DNA of 64,000 nucleotides from Phytopythium helicoides (lineage: Eukaryota > Oomycota > Peronosporomycetes > Pythiales > Pythiaceae), in the NCBI GenBank assembly GCA_024867545.1, contig JANFNE010000020.1:1208943-1272942 (forward strand), read 5' to 3'. A program made the translations under genes and the position numbers. The notes under the pieces were generated by a model, which had not been told where the DNA came from, searched no databases, and was given only the letters and a program-made list of their open reading frames with translations. This document shows, piece after piece, positions 33,601-42,613 of this stretch (positions are counted from its first letter, which is position 1; every line of letters begins with the position of its first letter).

Positions 33601-36283
33601 TAAGAGCCGCATTGACGAGCGCGCGAACCTCTCGCTGAAGCATGACGAGTCGGTCATTGTTTACCACTTGGCTGGTTCTGAAAAGCATGTTGCTGGCCTT
33701 CGTCTGCGCGATTTGGTCCGCGATGACTCATTGAAAACTGATGGCGAGTGGAGTGCCACCATCCCGCTTTTTAAGCTGTCCACGAAGCTCAGCGAGCCGA
33801 ATGTATCAAGCAACTTAGCAGAAGACACGGTTGTTTGGACGCGAGATCACTTGGGTGACGGTCCAATTTGCAACGTGGCTGTTCGAGCGCTGGAAGAAAT
33901 TGTGTACACTGAAGTTACCGACATTTCAGCAACACCGCACTACCGCATCGAGAACCGATCGACAAAGCATAGCTTCCGGTATGTGCAATACGGAGTCCAA
34001 GGATTGAAGGAGATCACGATTGGTCCGATGGAGTCGCATTCGTTTGCTTGGGATGATCCGAAGGCCGAACTACGGCTGAAGGTGACGCCCGCACACTGGA
34101 AGGTGCCGACTGTCGTCGACTTTATGCAGATCGGCGAGGTTACGGGTCTTACGCCTACGAATGTGCATGCGGAAGTGTATATCGACGGGCCGACCCGTGT
34201 GTTTGCGCTCGGCGACACCAAGTGCTTTGCTGACGTGCGACAGCGTGCAGTCCAGAATGACTGGCTCAGCAACACGCTGATTGATTTCGCTATCCACGGT
34301 GTTGGCATCACACTTGTGGATGCCGAGCCCCAGGAGATCTTGAACATCACGATGGAGAACATCCGTTTCAACTCTGGTCGGGATTCGCGCACTTGTATTT
34401 TCTCGGTGCACCATGTTCAACTGGACGACATGACTGCGAATGCGGCGTATCCGGTTGTGATGGCACCGACAGACAGTGGGTTCAATAGCGACAAGCAAGA
34501 AGGTTGGCTCCCTGAGGACGGGGAGCGTCCGTTCATGAGCTTGACCATCGAAACATCTCCCCAGACTGGCATCGTGCTGTTCAACAATTTTGATTTGGAG
34601 TTGAACTCGCTCGCGGTGCAGCTCAACTTGGAGTATGTGATTGGCCTCGGTAACCTGTTGTTCCAGTTTATCCCTGGTAGTGACGATGAGACAGTCATGC
34701 AGCAAGGTATTGATGCCAAGACAGCAATGCTCGCACCTGAGATGCCGACGCCAGATCCAGCCATGTCTGCTGGTTACCTGTTGTACTTCAAGCACTGGCG
34801 CCTAAGCCCATTCGACTTTGATCTGGTATTCGACTCGGTTCAGGAAGACAAGGGTGAGGGCATCTCGGCATTCCTCGGGCCAACGCTTGGCAGCGTGATT
34901 GGTGGCATCGCGCACGTGACTCCTGAGTTCCACTTTGGCGAGATCCTGTACACGAACCGCTTCTTCTACCACTACGACTTGATTTACGACGTTGTGATCA
35001 AGATTGCATTCTCGGTCATTGGGCAGTGGTACAAGATTGTCGGCAGTGTCGAGCTTCTGGGTGACCCGATTGGTCTCGCCACAGACATCGTTGACGGCTT
35101 TGCGCTTGCAGCTCGACAACTCAAACGTGATCTGCGCGGGAAGAGCCGGCGCAAGGGTGAGAGTGCGCTTACCGTTGTGCAGACGGTTTTCGGCGCGCCG
35201 CTGCTATCGATCAGCAAGGTCTCGAATGGTCTTGGCGACGTGGTCAAAAAGGCTGTTGACTTCAAGAGCCAGGAGGACCCGAACCAGCCGCGCCACGTTC
35301 CTGACGGACTCATGCAGAGTGGTGCCGTGTTTACAAAGAGTATCGCGTACGGCGTTGCTGGTATCGTGCGCGAGCCTCTGCGCGGAGCAAAGCGTGCCGG
35401 TGTCAAGGGCTTTGCCAAAGGTCTTGGTCGCGGCACGATGCAGCTCGTCGCTTCTCCTGTTGTTGGCACGCTTGGTGCAGTCGAGAAGCTGTCACAGTCG
35501 GTGCACAATACGACGCATCTGCTGGATGAGAAGCACTATGAAGGTACTCGCCGTCCCCCGCGCAATCTCACGTCGAGCCCTTTGAAGCAGCTGATGGATT
35601 CGAATATTATCACTGAAGTGGAAGTCCATTGCGTCCGCATTGAGGGACTGCCAGCGAACTCGAACCCGAAGGTGGTTGTCCGCACGTACACGCAATCGGA
35701 AGGTGGTCCAGCCAAGGATCTGGAGGAGTTCAAGACGACGACGGCTCACCGCACGGGCTCGCCCAAGTTTGACCAATCGTGGCTGATCAGCATCTCGACC
35801 TTGGACACGTTCGTGGAGATCAATGTGTACCATAAGCGCAAGCCGCTACCCAAGAAGCGCCTCGGCTTTGTGCGGTTTTCGCTGGAGGATATCTACCGCG
35901 AGTTTGATGCCGTGCCAGCCAAGATCCTCGCGGACACGACCGCCAAGATGCAGCTGAAGAAGCGCAAGCGCGTGCGCGGTAGCATCCTGAGTAAGCTCGC
36001 GAGAGGAAGCGAGCACTCGATCGCCGTGCGCGACGATACGTGGCGCCAAAGGCTGAGTCGCCTCAACGGGAGCTCGCTCTCTGCCAAGGACGCGGAGCTG
36101 GTGCAGAGCGAGGACGAGTTCGATGACTATGCGGCCGACGCGGACCTGCTGCTGTCGCAGCCCGTCGAGACCGGCGAGACGTTCCCGCCCAAGCCCATGC
36201 CGTTCGCTCTGCAGGACTGCGAGTCGGAAGCGACCATCTACCTGAGCGTCCGCTACGTGAACGACATGCGGCGCTACGCTTGA
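27611..36283 (+). CDS. VPS13: VPS13-like bridge lipid-transfer protein with EF-hands
   Basis: Intronless, 2,890 aa from the ATG at 27611 (the ORF is open from 27500). The N-terminus is unusual: a hydrophobic segment MLWLMLWLATAGAMAAALF leads directly into a chorein-type region (GDKISLRWSLRAGTFELRGL). EF-hand pairs sit near residues 870-930 (DVDGGGSLDADE, DKDGSGDVSMEE) and 1315-1385 (DADGSGELDTEE, DTDHSGQVSWEE). The middle-to-C-terminal part has the VAB/SHR-binding-type region (FRSRILVISPRYVIINRV), then DUF1162/ATG2_C-like helices (ALAARQLKRDLRG, GFAKGLGRGTMQLVASPVVG) and a terminal C2-like domain (about 2665-2780). VPS13 proteins form hydrophobic channels that move lipids between organelles. 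Ca2+ control and membrane anchoring by the N-terminal segment are inferences. An 8.7-kb frame with no error is notable next to the broken genes further right. Confidence 0.88.
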   Translation: MLWLMLWLATAGAMAAALFALVGDVLLTWALRVGAASYVGDKISLRWSLRAGTFELRGLSVSRAVLPALEPLAGLPMDLERLEMAQLLVVVPVWDRLTGKRSPLRSTVQVVGLRLGLSVNQPEQWIWSDEKNAERCRLAVENAAKARIQRVQDWTAAVIYKLKELTRVRDEVKKAKAEDKKEKKQEGTPAVAFWHPIVDEIIDSFELDVKSFSLTIRNEDTKAGMGIALEGFKISASDGEEGNRRKRDIRLEEFMIFLNAKPGGSADACYLISPLSMEIRLYMPFICQGLLAGATTGERVLELEIEFTSETEVTMQLRPVQIKALFDILRVINLYYDWNAHATIEDEDACVELTPEQSEEYLSQYNPQWRFDNETGLFMRIYKNWKFKDELDARRKRLAELESKVLASRLLYLRSLSLEWDIPEAGTSLPYMSEEERQRGALRRFVSNPIDKYVKEMPQGEPMFHRFKMGFTMAKMELRLIDDSEKPVMSFFANEMTVDVMCALTTVQKKQKSLVVGFEVVRFGLHDKRNQPSNLFHQLLDRNPGADSLVRVHMFQQGDGLTDVSITLSDFTFLLVFDPLMATANTFLPALDEDEETQMRFIACEYADLTKSPEFREQATPMYTEDLPQEYSPLFLGGMLLSCKIDMKAVEFCLLGEPRTLKSHVLAFTSDMKLVITSSTHHEAIELELVDVALVPCTVILRDDGIELDIGDVRSILELEGEGVDLALGYRLNVGEPKSRSRGMSSEKSETAKKPAGNLWGLARSAVAKKQIVEVEHPDVEKAEESTIPPEVKERTKVGARRKLSMQMSDFALNMSPNNVGVLLSIAASLTEAMKEDATVVIERNLRTERIQQARRKLEEERYLEQLKEEFRLRDVDGGGSLDADEIADLLKSTTNWLSLTRQEFDDTVQEFLEIVDKDGSGDVSMEEFESALQRNKILYSRLHRGVVSLTGHEYVDTSMERNRVPHLTGEAASTVANSIELATFWKRYEEQTGATRTSLEGMTPLMIQKMMVRIFKNYEYAQEAWYRLVNPSLAKPADQSGWLLTKEMDMGSRGDTIDQLLSSIGDDDHAAVPMPRGPSAASLRMFIQTVVSTSFGGFYIRLIDDMLPRGVPAVEISLEELVIYGNFSIWEGGEAVAGGTDFQAKRRSKDNCGVGKISFDVYGNYFNAKARQVEPFLEYYQGILDLKKDPDSQLDVIFSSDRYFQLNVTSGFMEMLNTTLANLSKAEVLAERERPHIREEDGLFWLLNEAGVNMKYYLVARKQEKENTKEEIVTPVTAVAPGQAHACVLLNVSEELKDFEQQSLKEKQLRAAFRKADADGSGELDTEEVRTVLKEVYAEEDRQRSHSSSLFRRSESMIQSEKELDRLVEDFIALADTDHSGQVSWEEFKIAIAKSRATIDRFITLEIDGFEPITDIPLASIGQTQVYELIPFFEDVEAEKAIDALYEEGVSLLTKIDKPSRQELHRAYACLRRVMELDPNYEWIDSYYAQCMRKYLPVLAAVYISVDGSYGLQVKVSGAEFIRNDTAKDTECLFLDAKGEVAWQNPQRDGERFFILPAQKSLCIPLDLVDSGSFAIRQFGETEWSNFLPLSVSEQRLYKRWTRYEQLEAQKVQRGDIRSSMSTSRTVEEKMGSDILLPDPTVRLASGSEVVYPSTETIDNQPTTVVEKISVNNPQLGTWSLVIQPQLILHNVLPCGIEYAIVQTEDCPRDTLDNNGDFLGVPATPSSKKSKTPKTPTGAGVDYFEYVNEVNSRKMFIESGKSIQVFGLDLSRPALMKIRLCASESDRCPTWSAPFPIRLDHDRDAFNTDAFELRFMDGPGCVVQPKWEHNTARTVVLYAPFWIQNRCGLDLRFKVPKGYVCSMEEHRAYFPFSRDVPIMAMAPLDKALISIQPYQETPAQFEVDLPRTAKHKKYLPQFEKLPWSDLLDMSSVGTKGELRQGTGESSCVLAYEVRVAPAQFFRSRILVISPRYVIINRVPRPLQFTPMLLDKKGNRGKSRIDERANLSLKHDESVIVYHLAGSEKHVAGLRLRDLVRDDSLKTDGEWSATIPLFKLSTKLSEPNVSSNLAEDTVVWTRDHLGDGPICNVAVRALEEIVYTEVTDISATPHYRIENRSTKHSFRYVQYGVQGLKEITIGPMESHSFAWDDPKAELRLKVTPAHWKVPTVVDFMQIGEVTGLTPTNVHAEVYIDGPTRVFALGDTKCFADVRQRAVQNDWLSNTLIDFAIHGVGITLVDAEPQEILNITMENIRFNSGRDSRTCIFSVHHVQLDDMTANAAYPVVMAPTDSGFNSDKQEGWLPEDGERPFMSLTIETSPQTGIVLFNNFDLELNSLAVQLNLEYVIGLGNLLFQFIPGSDDETVMQQGIDAKTAMLAPEMPTPDPAMSAGYLLYFKHWRLSPFDFDLVFDSVQEDKGEGISAFLGPTLGSVIGGIAHVTPEFHFGEILYTNRFFYHYDLIYDVVIKIAFSVIGQWYKIVGSVELLGDPIGLATDIVDGFALAARQLKRDLRGKSRRKGESALTVVQTVFGAPLLSISKVSNGLGDVVKKAVDFKSQEDPNQPRHVPDGLMQSGAVFTKSIAYGVAGIVREPLRGAKRAGVKGFAKGLGRGTMQLVASPVVGTLGAVEKLSQSVHNTTHLLDEKHYEGTRRPPRNLTSSPLKQLMDSNIITEVEVHCVRIEGLPANSNPKVVVRTYTQSEGGPAKDLEEFKTTTAHRTGSPKFDQSWLISISTLDTFVEINVYHKRKPLPKKRLGFVRFSLEDIYREFDAVPAKILADTTAKMQLKKRKRVRGSILSKLARGSEHSIAVRDDTWRQRLSRLNGSSLSAKDAELVQSEDEFDDYAADADLLLSQPVETGETFPPKPMPFALQDCESEATIYLSVRYVNDMRRYA

Positions 36284-36399
36284 TCGCGTTCAAGTTGAAG
36301 TGACACGTCGGAATGTCGCCCTCTATAAATTTATCATACCAATATCAACCGTACATTTTGCCCTCTAGAGTTGATGAGTTGCTAGCCATTGAGTTGAAT

Positions 36400-37937
36400 A
36401 TGGCGAGCAAGAAGCTGGTGCCGCATGGCGCGCTGCTGCGGTGCGTGGCGGCCTCCATAGAGCCCTCGACGTAGCGATAATTGAACGAATGACGACGGAA
36501 CAGCCTGCCGTACGTGCACACGGCGAGCGAGCTGCAGGAGATGAAGTTCTGGCGCGCGAGCGTGCGCGAGAGCAACCGCATCGCGGACCCGGTCAAGCGC
36601 GCGCGCAACGCGGCGGCGCGGCTCATCAACCTGCAGCTGGGCAAGCTGTCGGCCGCCACGCGCCAGGCGTCGCTGCAGTTTCCGGCGCTGCGCCAGCTGC
36701 AGCCGTTCGAGCGCGACGTGGTGCTGCTCACGCTCGGCTCCGGCGTCTACGAGGCGCGCGTGCAGCAGCTGCGGCGCGTGTATGCGGCGCTGCACAAGGC
36801 TGGCAAGCGCCACGAGCGCGCCAGTCAGGACGCTCGCACCAAGCAGGATGCCGTCGACTGTGGCCTCCGCTGCGTTGAAGTGAGTGGAAGGGTGGGCTCG
36901 GCGTGACCTGTTGGATTCGAACTAAAGGTGGTCGACCCGACAGGAGCTGCGCCAGATTGTCGATGAGCATGCGCAGGAGCTGCGGGACGTGACCGAGATG
37001 GTCAAGGTAGGTGGTGACAATTGTGTTGCTTGATTGGGTTAGCGTGCTGATGACCGATGGCTTGAAGGTGCTGCGCAAGCTGCCACACGTGGACCTGGAG
37101 AAACCCATATTTGCTTTCGTCGGCGCACCCAACGTCGGTGAGTGTTATCACTGTAGCGCTACAAGAGGCCTCAATCTGAATTGTTCTGATGCGCTTTCGT
37201 TTTGCATGTGTAGGCAAATCATCGCTTGTGAGAGCGCTGTCAACTGCATCACCCGAGGTACGATTTTTCCTGATCTGATAGTGGTGTCGCCACGTCCTCA
37301 TATCGACCCGTGACCAGGTCGCAAACTACCCGTTCACAACAAGGGGAATCACGATGGGCCACATTTACGTGGAGGGTGTCACATACCAGATCGCCGACAC
37401 GCCGGGTCTTCTTTACCGCCCGGATGCGAGCCGAAACGCAATTGAGAAGCTCGCGTTGTCCATGATGGAAAAGACGCAGGCGGTAGGTCGTTCGAATTAC
37501 CCACGGTGTTGGCTCCTGCTTGACTAATCGTTTGGATACCGTGCACTTCAGGCTATTGGCTTTGTGTTCGACCCGACAGGGCAATCTGGCACGTCTGTTC
37601 TGGACCAGCTCGCTTTGCGCCAAGAGCTGCACGAGAGAGTCACTCGGACGCGCGAGGACTGCCAGTGGCTTGACATTGTGTCCAAAATCGACCAGCCTTC
37701 GAGCGGGATTGACGCCATTCGTGCTGAGTATGTGCCATTTGACCGTACGAAGAGGGTTAAACTGCATACTGATGCTAATACGTGGTGATTTGCAGGCTGG
37801 GCGAAGCTCCTCACTTCCTGGTGTCTTCCCAGACAAACCAGGGTCTAGCCGAACTCGGTGATGCCATCCGTGCCTCTCTCGTGGCGCAGCGATCCCCGGA
37901 GGATGTCGTAGACATGAGTGACCTGTCCAGACTGTAG
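36400..37937 (+). CDS. NOG1-like GTPase in eight short exons
   Basis: Exons 36400-36440, 36504-36879, 36944-37006, 37068-37137, 37214-37257, 37318-37482, 37552-37727 and 37796-37937; all introns are GT-AG, 60-76 nt; 358 aa in one frame. An N-terminal helical NOG1_N-like domain (LPYVHTASELQEMKFWRAS) precedes the G domain: G1 GAPNVGKSS (split by intron 4), switch TTRGIT, G3 DTPG and G4 VSKID. The pattern VANYPFTTRGITMGH matches the Obg/NOG1 class of ribosome-assembly GTPases. It is shorter than nuclear NOG1 (over 600 aa) and lacks its C-terminal region, so an organellar or bacterial-type relative is possible. The start MASKKLVPHG is favoured because intron 1 then links it in frame. Same strand as VPS13 with 116 bp between. 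Confidence 0.85.
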
Positions 37938-38171
37938 ACACTTCTAGAGCTGTCTAGGGGGTGCACTGTACAATTCGCATTCGAATGAAGATAAACGTGG
38001 ATTTACCCGACTATGAGCGCCTTGGTGTCCTTCCAAAAAGCAATTCAAGTACTCGCCCTCCTCTCCTAGAGACTGTTGACTTCGCCAATGATATTGACCT
38101 TGTAGCCTTTGAAAAGAGGCGGCAAGGCCACTTCGAGCTACAAAGCAATGGAAGTCAGCACTCCTGGCTCC

Positions 38172-39950
38172 TCACAAAGTATCGGCACAAACCCTTACCT
38201 CTCGCTTGAGTTTCTTGGTGGCTGCAACGAGCGCATCAATCTGCGGCTGGAGCCTGCTGGTTGCATCAATCAGATCCGCGTTCTTGTCCTCAAGGTTACC
38301 GATCTCACGACGAGATTTATCCATCTGCTTCGTCAGCATCTCGAGGCTCGTGACTTGACGGTCCAAGTACCGATCCGACGTCTGGATGAGAACAAGTTGC
38401 TGAAGGCGCTTGCTCGTGAGTTCAGCGATGGCATCTGCAACGACCGATTGGAAGCCGCGTACTGCTTCAATACTCTGCTGTTCCAATTTATCTGTAAAAG
38501 CAAACAAAACCGTCAGCATAGCTTCGAGTTGCCCGAATTCGCATCGCTACGTACGCAAGGAGTCTTGAACTTGGTTACTTTCGTCCAACAGCTCGACCTC
38601 GCGCTGGCGAAGGAACGCTCGGAGCTCTTGCAAGTCGTTCAGCACTCGTGTTCGGAAGTCTGAGTCGCTCAAAAGTCCCACTCGGGTGGCGGGCTGGGGT
38701 TCATCAACCGGAGTACCTTCTTCAACAGTAGTAATTTCCGCCGAAATATCGCTCGTCGTGATATCCCAGTCGATTTCAGCTGGAGCCTGCTCGGTGCCCT
38801 CACCTTCAGGTGCTGCCACAGTCTCGATTCCCCAGTCAATAGTGTCTCCACCTGCAGCAGCCCCACTGTCATCGAGCGTAATGTCCCAACTGATCTCGGC
38901 AGCCTCTGCTTCAAAGTCCAGCGACACCGGCGAAGGGATGCCCTCCATCGTGGGGTCAGCTTCCTTTAGCTCCTTGAGTGCCGTAAAGAATCGGTGAGGT
39001 GCTGAAACAAGCTCAAACGATTCCTCCACCTCGCCTCCCTTCTTCGTCTTCACCTCTCCCGACCCTGACTCGGCGGTAGGCACTTCGCAATCGTGCAGAT
39101 AAGTCTGAATTGACGCGTGGTATTCGATGGCAGCCGCAATCTTTTCGGAGCACAGTGTATCTGCAGCTGCTTGGAAAATTGCTGGAAGCTCGAGTGGAAG
39201 CCGCTGCAGCTCGGCGCGAAAGTTGTCGCCCTACAATTCCGCCGTAATGCTTAGTAGATACTCCTCGCGTTAATGTAAACTACGTTTCTTACCGGAATTC
39301 CCATGGCCGCGCACGCCGCCTCGAGCTTGCGCTTGTACTCGGCGATGCTCTTGTTGAGGTCCTGGATCTTGCGGTTGTTGTCGGCGACCTGCTTCTCGTT
39401 CTGCTGCATGGTTTTCTTTAGGAATGGGCTGTCACGTACATGACTGTGTCAGCCTCCGTCCATATTGCAGCCACATTCCGACATCACCCACATCTCAAAC
39501 GCAGTGTTCTGCGCAATGATGCGCGCAGCCTCAGCCGCGAACACGTTGTTCTTCTCGTACTGGCGCACGAGCGCGCTCCACTGCTTGAGCACTGGCGACG
39601 TGTACTGTCCGAAGAAGTTCTTGCTCTGGCCCTCGTCCGAAGCCGCGAGCAGCTCGAGCACCAGCTTGCAGTCAAAGTAATTAATGTCTTCGTGGCTCGG
39701 CTTCTTGGCGCGCAGCTTGTCCAGCGCGTCGCTTGCGGCCGGCAGCGCCGGGTACAGCACCGCCACGGCGTCGCGCAGCTGCTTGTGCTGCTCGAGCCAT
39801 TTCTGCGGCACGATGCGTCGGTCCACTAGCGCCTCTGCGCGTCCGCGAGCATTAGCAAAAGCTCCATGTAGTGGTAAAGAGAGGGGGAGGCAACGCACCA
39901 AGCAGCTGCTTGTACTGGATGTCGATCGGCAGCTTGCGCTTGTCGGCCAT
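38172..39950 (-). CDS. CDK5RAP3: C53/CDK5RAP3, UFMylation and ER-phagy adaptor
   Basis: Five exons, 39950-39899, 39834-39492, 39428-39293, 39230-38555 and 38491-38172; introns 62-64 nt; 508 aa, close to the human protein (506 aa). The start MADKRKLPIDIQYKQLL and the segments LVDRRIVPQKW, KNFFGQYTSPVLKQW, IPFLKKTMQQN and GDNFRAELQRLP follow C53. The central disordered region holds three shuffled ATG8-interacting-type motifs: ISWDIT, IDWGIE and IDWDIT. The C-terminal region is coiled coil. In plants and animals C53 joins UFL1 and DDRGK1 on the ER and links ribosome stalling to autophagy through ATG8 and UFM1. It shares a 125-bp intergenic region with the divergent dynein intermediate chain gene and converges on the NOG1-like gene. 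Confidence 0.9.
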
Positions 39951-40075
39951 GATGGAGGTCGTCGAGGTGTTGCCTTGGGAAAGAGAGGAAAGGCCGGACG
40001 TACCGTGGCTCCCCCGTAAGATCCGACGTATCGTGCATTGCATCCCCCACTTGATCAAGAGAAGCGGCGGCAACG
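39951..40075. promoter_or_regulatory. Short bidirectional promoter, C53 / dynein IC
   Basis: Only 125 bp separate the two divergent ATGs at 39950 (minus) and 40076 (plus), so both transcripts must start in or very near this interval. No TATA box seen; individual elements cannot be assigned. Confidence 0.55.
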
Positions 40076-42507
40076 ATGGACTCGGTGCGCGCCAAGCACG
40101 CGGCGGAGCTCGAGGCCAAGCGCAAGAAGCTCGAGGAGATCCGCAAGCGCAAGGCCTCCGTGCGGTGCGTCTGCGCTTGGATTGGGGCTTTCCGCGGCTC
40201 GAGTGGCGCTTTCCCTCGCACCAAAGGAGGCAATTGGGGCTGACGGTCCGGATGCGCGATCGGCAGCGCGGCGGAGGAGGCCTCAGCCCTCGACTCGGCC
40301 ACGAGAGCCGCGGTGGACCAGCAGGAGAGCAAGTTCGATGACTTTATCCAGAACATCCTCAAGACCTCGGGGGCGGAGGAGGCTGCGGCTGCAGAAGCCG
40401 CAGCTGAGACCGCGGCGGCGGTAGCAGCAGCGCCTGCGCTCTCGCTCGCAGAGAAGCTGGCGTCGCTATCGACGGTGCGTGGAGCAGCTTGTACGTGTCA
40501 TTTGCAGCGGGGCCTGATGTCGGAGATGGTAGATGAATGGCGTCGCGGAGCTGCACATCCAGCCGATCCTGGTGGAGACCTACACCAAGCACACCGAGAC
40601 GGACATCACGCTGGAGCACGAGATCATCGTCCGGGAGGTCGGTCAGCGTACTATAGTATGCTCTTTCATTACGGCGTGGTGTTGATGGTTTCTGCCGTTG
40701 CAGGCCGGCAGTGGAGACATGGATGTGGACGCGGCGCCAGGATCGCAGTCTCCAGTCAAGGTGACCTCGAGCGGCACCGACTCCTCTACATCACCTTCGT
40801 CTCCTCGACGGGCATTGGCGGTGGACACGAGCGCGGTACTGATGGAACCAGATGGCGCTGCGCTTTCGGAGGAAGAAAAGAAGCGGATCATGGAGTCGGA
40901 CGAGATGGAAGCGTTCCTTTCGAAGGCGTCTCGGGTCATCGAGCGTGCGCTCACAAGCTCCAGCAAGTTTGACATTATGATCGACTACGGTGCTACGGTT
41001 GAGCAAGACACGCTGATGGAGGAGGTTACGGAATCGCTGAAGCAGCAGTACGCGTTCACCGACGATAAGTGGTCGAAGCACCGGGCTGTGACGGATGTGG
41101 ATGTGTCGCCGTTTTACCCCGAGCTCACGCTGGTTTCGTACACGGCGCGGGATTTCCTGGACGAAGAAGCAGGAGACGTGACTGGGTCCCGGCAATGGGA
41201 TACCATGGGGAACTCAGCAGCTTCGGCATCGGCGCTCACCGATGTATCGTCTGTTACTGACGGTGTTGTGCTCTTGTGGTCGACTGCGCTTCCAACTCGC
41301 CCGGAATACCGCTTCACATGCCACTCGCAAGTGACAAGTGCGATTTTCAACCCGTTTGACCGGCATCTCATCATTGGCGGAACGTACTCTGGGCAAGTTG
41401 TGATCTGGGACACCCGTGCCAAGAGCGCCCCCGTGCGGAAGACGTCGCTTTCGGCGTCCAGTCATACACACCCTATCTACTCTATGGCGATCATCGGCTC
41501 GAAGAGCTCCTACCAGTAAGTGTTCTTTTGAGCGCCTCGCGGGATTGTTTTGCTAACGAGTTCTCTGTCTTCTCTATAGCTTGGTGTCGGCTAGTACGGA
41601 CGGCCGTGTGTGCATCTGGGATATCGACCACCTGCAGCAGCCAATTGACATGATGGACCTTCGTATCGCGCTCTCCATTGTATCGAACTACTCGTCCGCG
41701 AATGTGTCTGACAAAAAGATGGAGGCTTCTGTGACATCGTTTGCGATCCTCGGCAAGGAAAAGCAAGATCTGTACATTGGCACCGAAGCCGGCAAGATTT
41801 ATTCCACCAAGCTGGAAAAGCAAAAGAACAAGGCTGCTGGCGGTGGCCCGACTGCTGGTGACGGCCCCGATGCTTCGAATGACAAGGCAAACAAAAACGT
41901 TCTGCTCGGCGAGGATGCGAGCGTTGCGCGCGAGGTTATCGTTACGAGCGCCTCATCCCCTGATGAGGCTCATTTTGGACCCATCACAGCGATGCATTTC
42001 AACCCGGTCCTTCCTGCCCACCACGATGGTCTTTTGCTGACTGCGTCGCTAGACTCGTCCGTGAAGTTGTGGAGCACCGAGCACCCGGAGGCGCCTGTAC
42101 TGTCATTTGAGCCTTCGAGCGAGTACATTTGCGACGTCCGATGGTCACCTGTGCACCCGGCGCTATTCGCGGCGGCTGACGGCAGCGGCGTGATCAGTCT
42201 TTGGAATATTCTCAAGGACACCGAGGTGCCAGTCGTATCAACTAAAGCTGGGCACAAGGCGCTCAACAAAATTCGGTGGAATGTGGACGGGAAGAGCATC
42301 ATTATCGGCGATGCCAACGGCTCGGCGCTGATCTTTGAGGTTCCGTCTGAGGTTCGTTCTGTCGTGTTTCTATTTGCCTTTCTTCGATTTGCTGAGCGTC
42401 TTCGTTTTTGGATCCAGGTCGCATTGCCGCTTCCAGATGACCTCACCCAGCTGGAAGCGAAGGTGGCCAATGCGGTGTTAACTTCTGCTGCATTCGCCAA
42501 GCCGTGA
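40076..42507 (+). CDS. DYNC1I: Cytoplasmic dynein 1 intermediate chain
   Basis: Six exons: 40076-40164, 40267-40474, 40533-40637, 40704-41515, 41580-42351 and 42418-42507; introns 58-102 nt; 691 aa. The N-terminus is a charged coiled coil (MDSVRAKHAAELEAKRKKL) that binds dynactin p150 in the family, then an acidic linker. The C-terminal part is a WD40 propeller with diagnostic IC sequence: YRFTCHSQVTSAIFNPF, LIIGGTYSGQVVIWD, HTHPIYSMAI and LVSASTDGRVCIWD. The last intron (66 nt, GTTCGT...ATCCAG) is a multiple of three and could be read through, adding 22 residues. The exon 3 donor GTCGGT is non-consensus but frame-correct. The protein links the dynein heavy chain to dynactin and cargo on microtubules. 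Confidence 0.9.
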
Positions 42508-42613
42508 AAATGGCAAAGTCGACCCAATGATGTGAGGGGTAGTTGCAGTCAAAATCCAGTTCACCATTGGTTCCTTATTCGTCACGCAAGTCGCTCCTCC
42601 TTCCCATGTTACC

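Noticed and set aside
36905..36935. tRNA-like TGGATTCGAACTAAAG motif
   Set aside because: It falls in intron 2 of the NOG1-like gene and no acceptor, D or anticodon arms can be folded around it. No tRNA or rRNA gene was found in the window.
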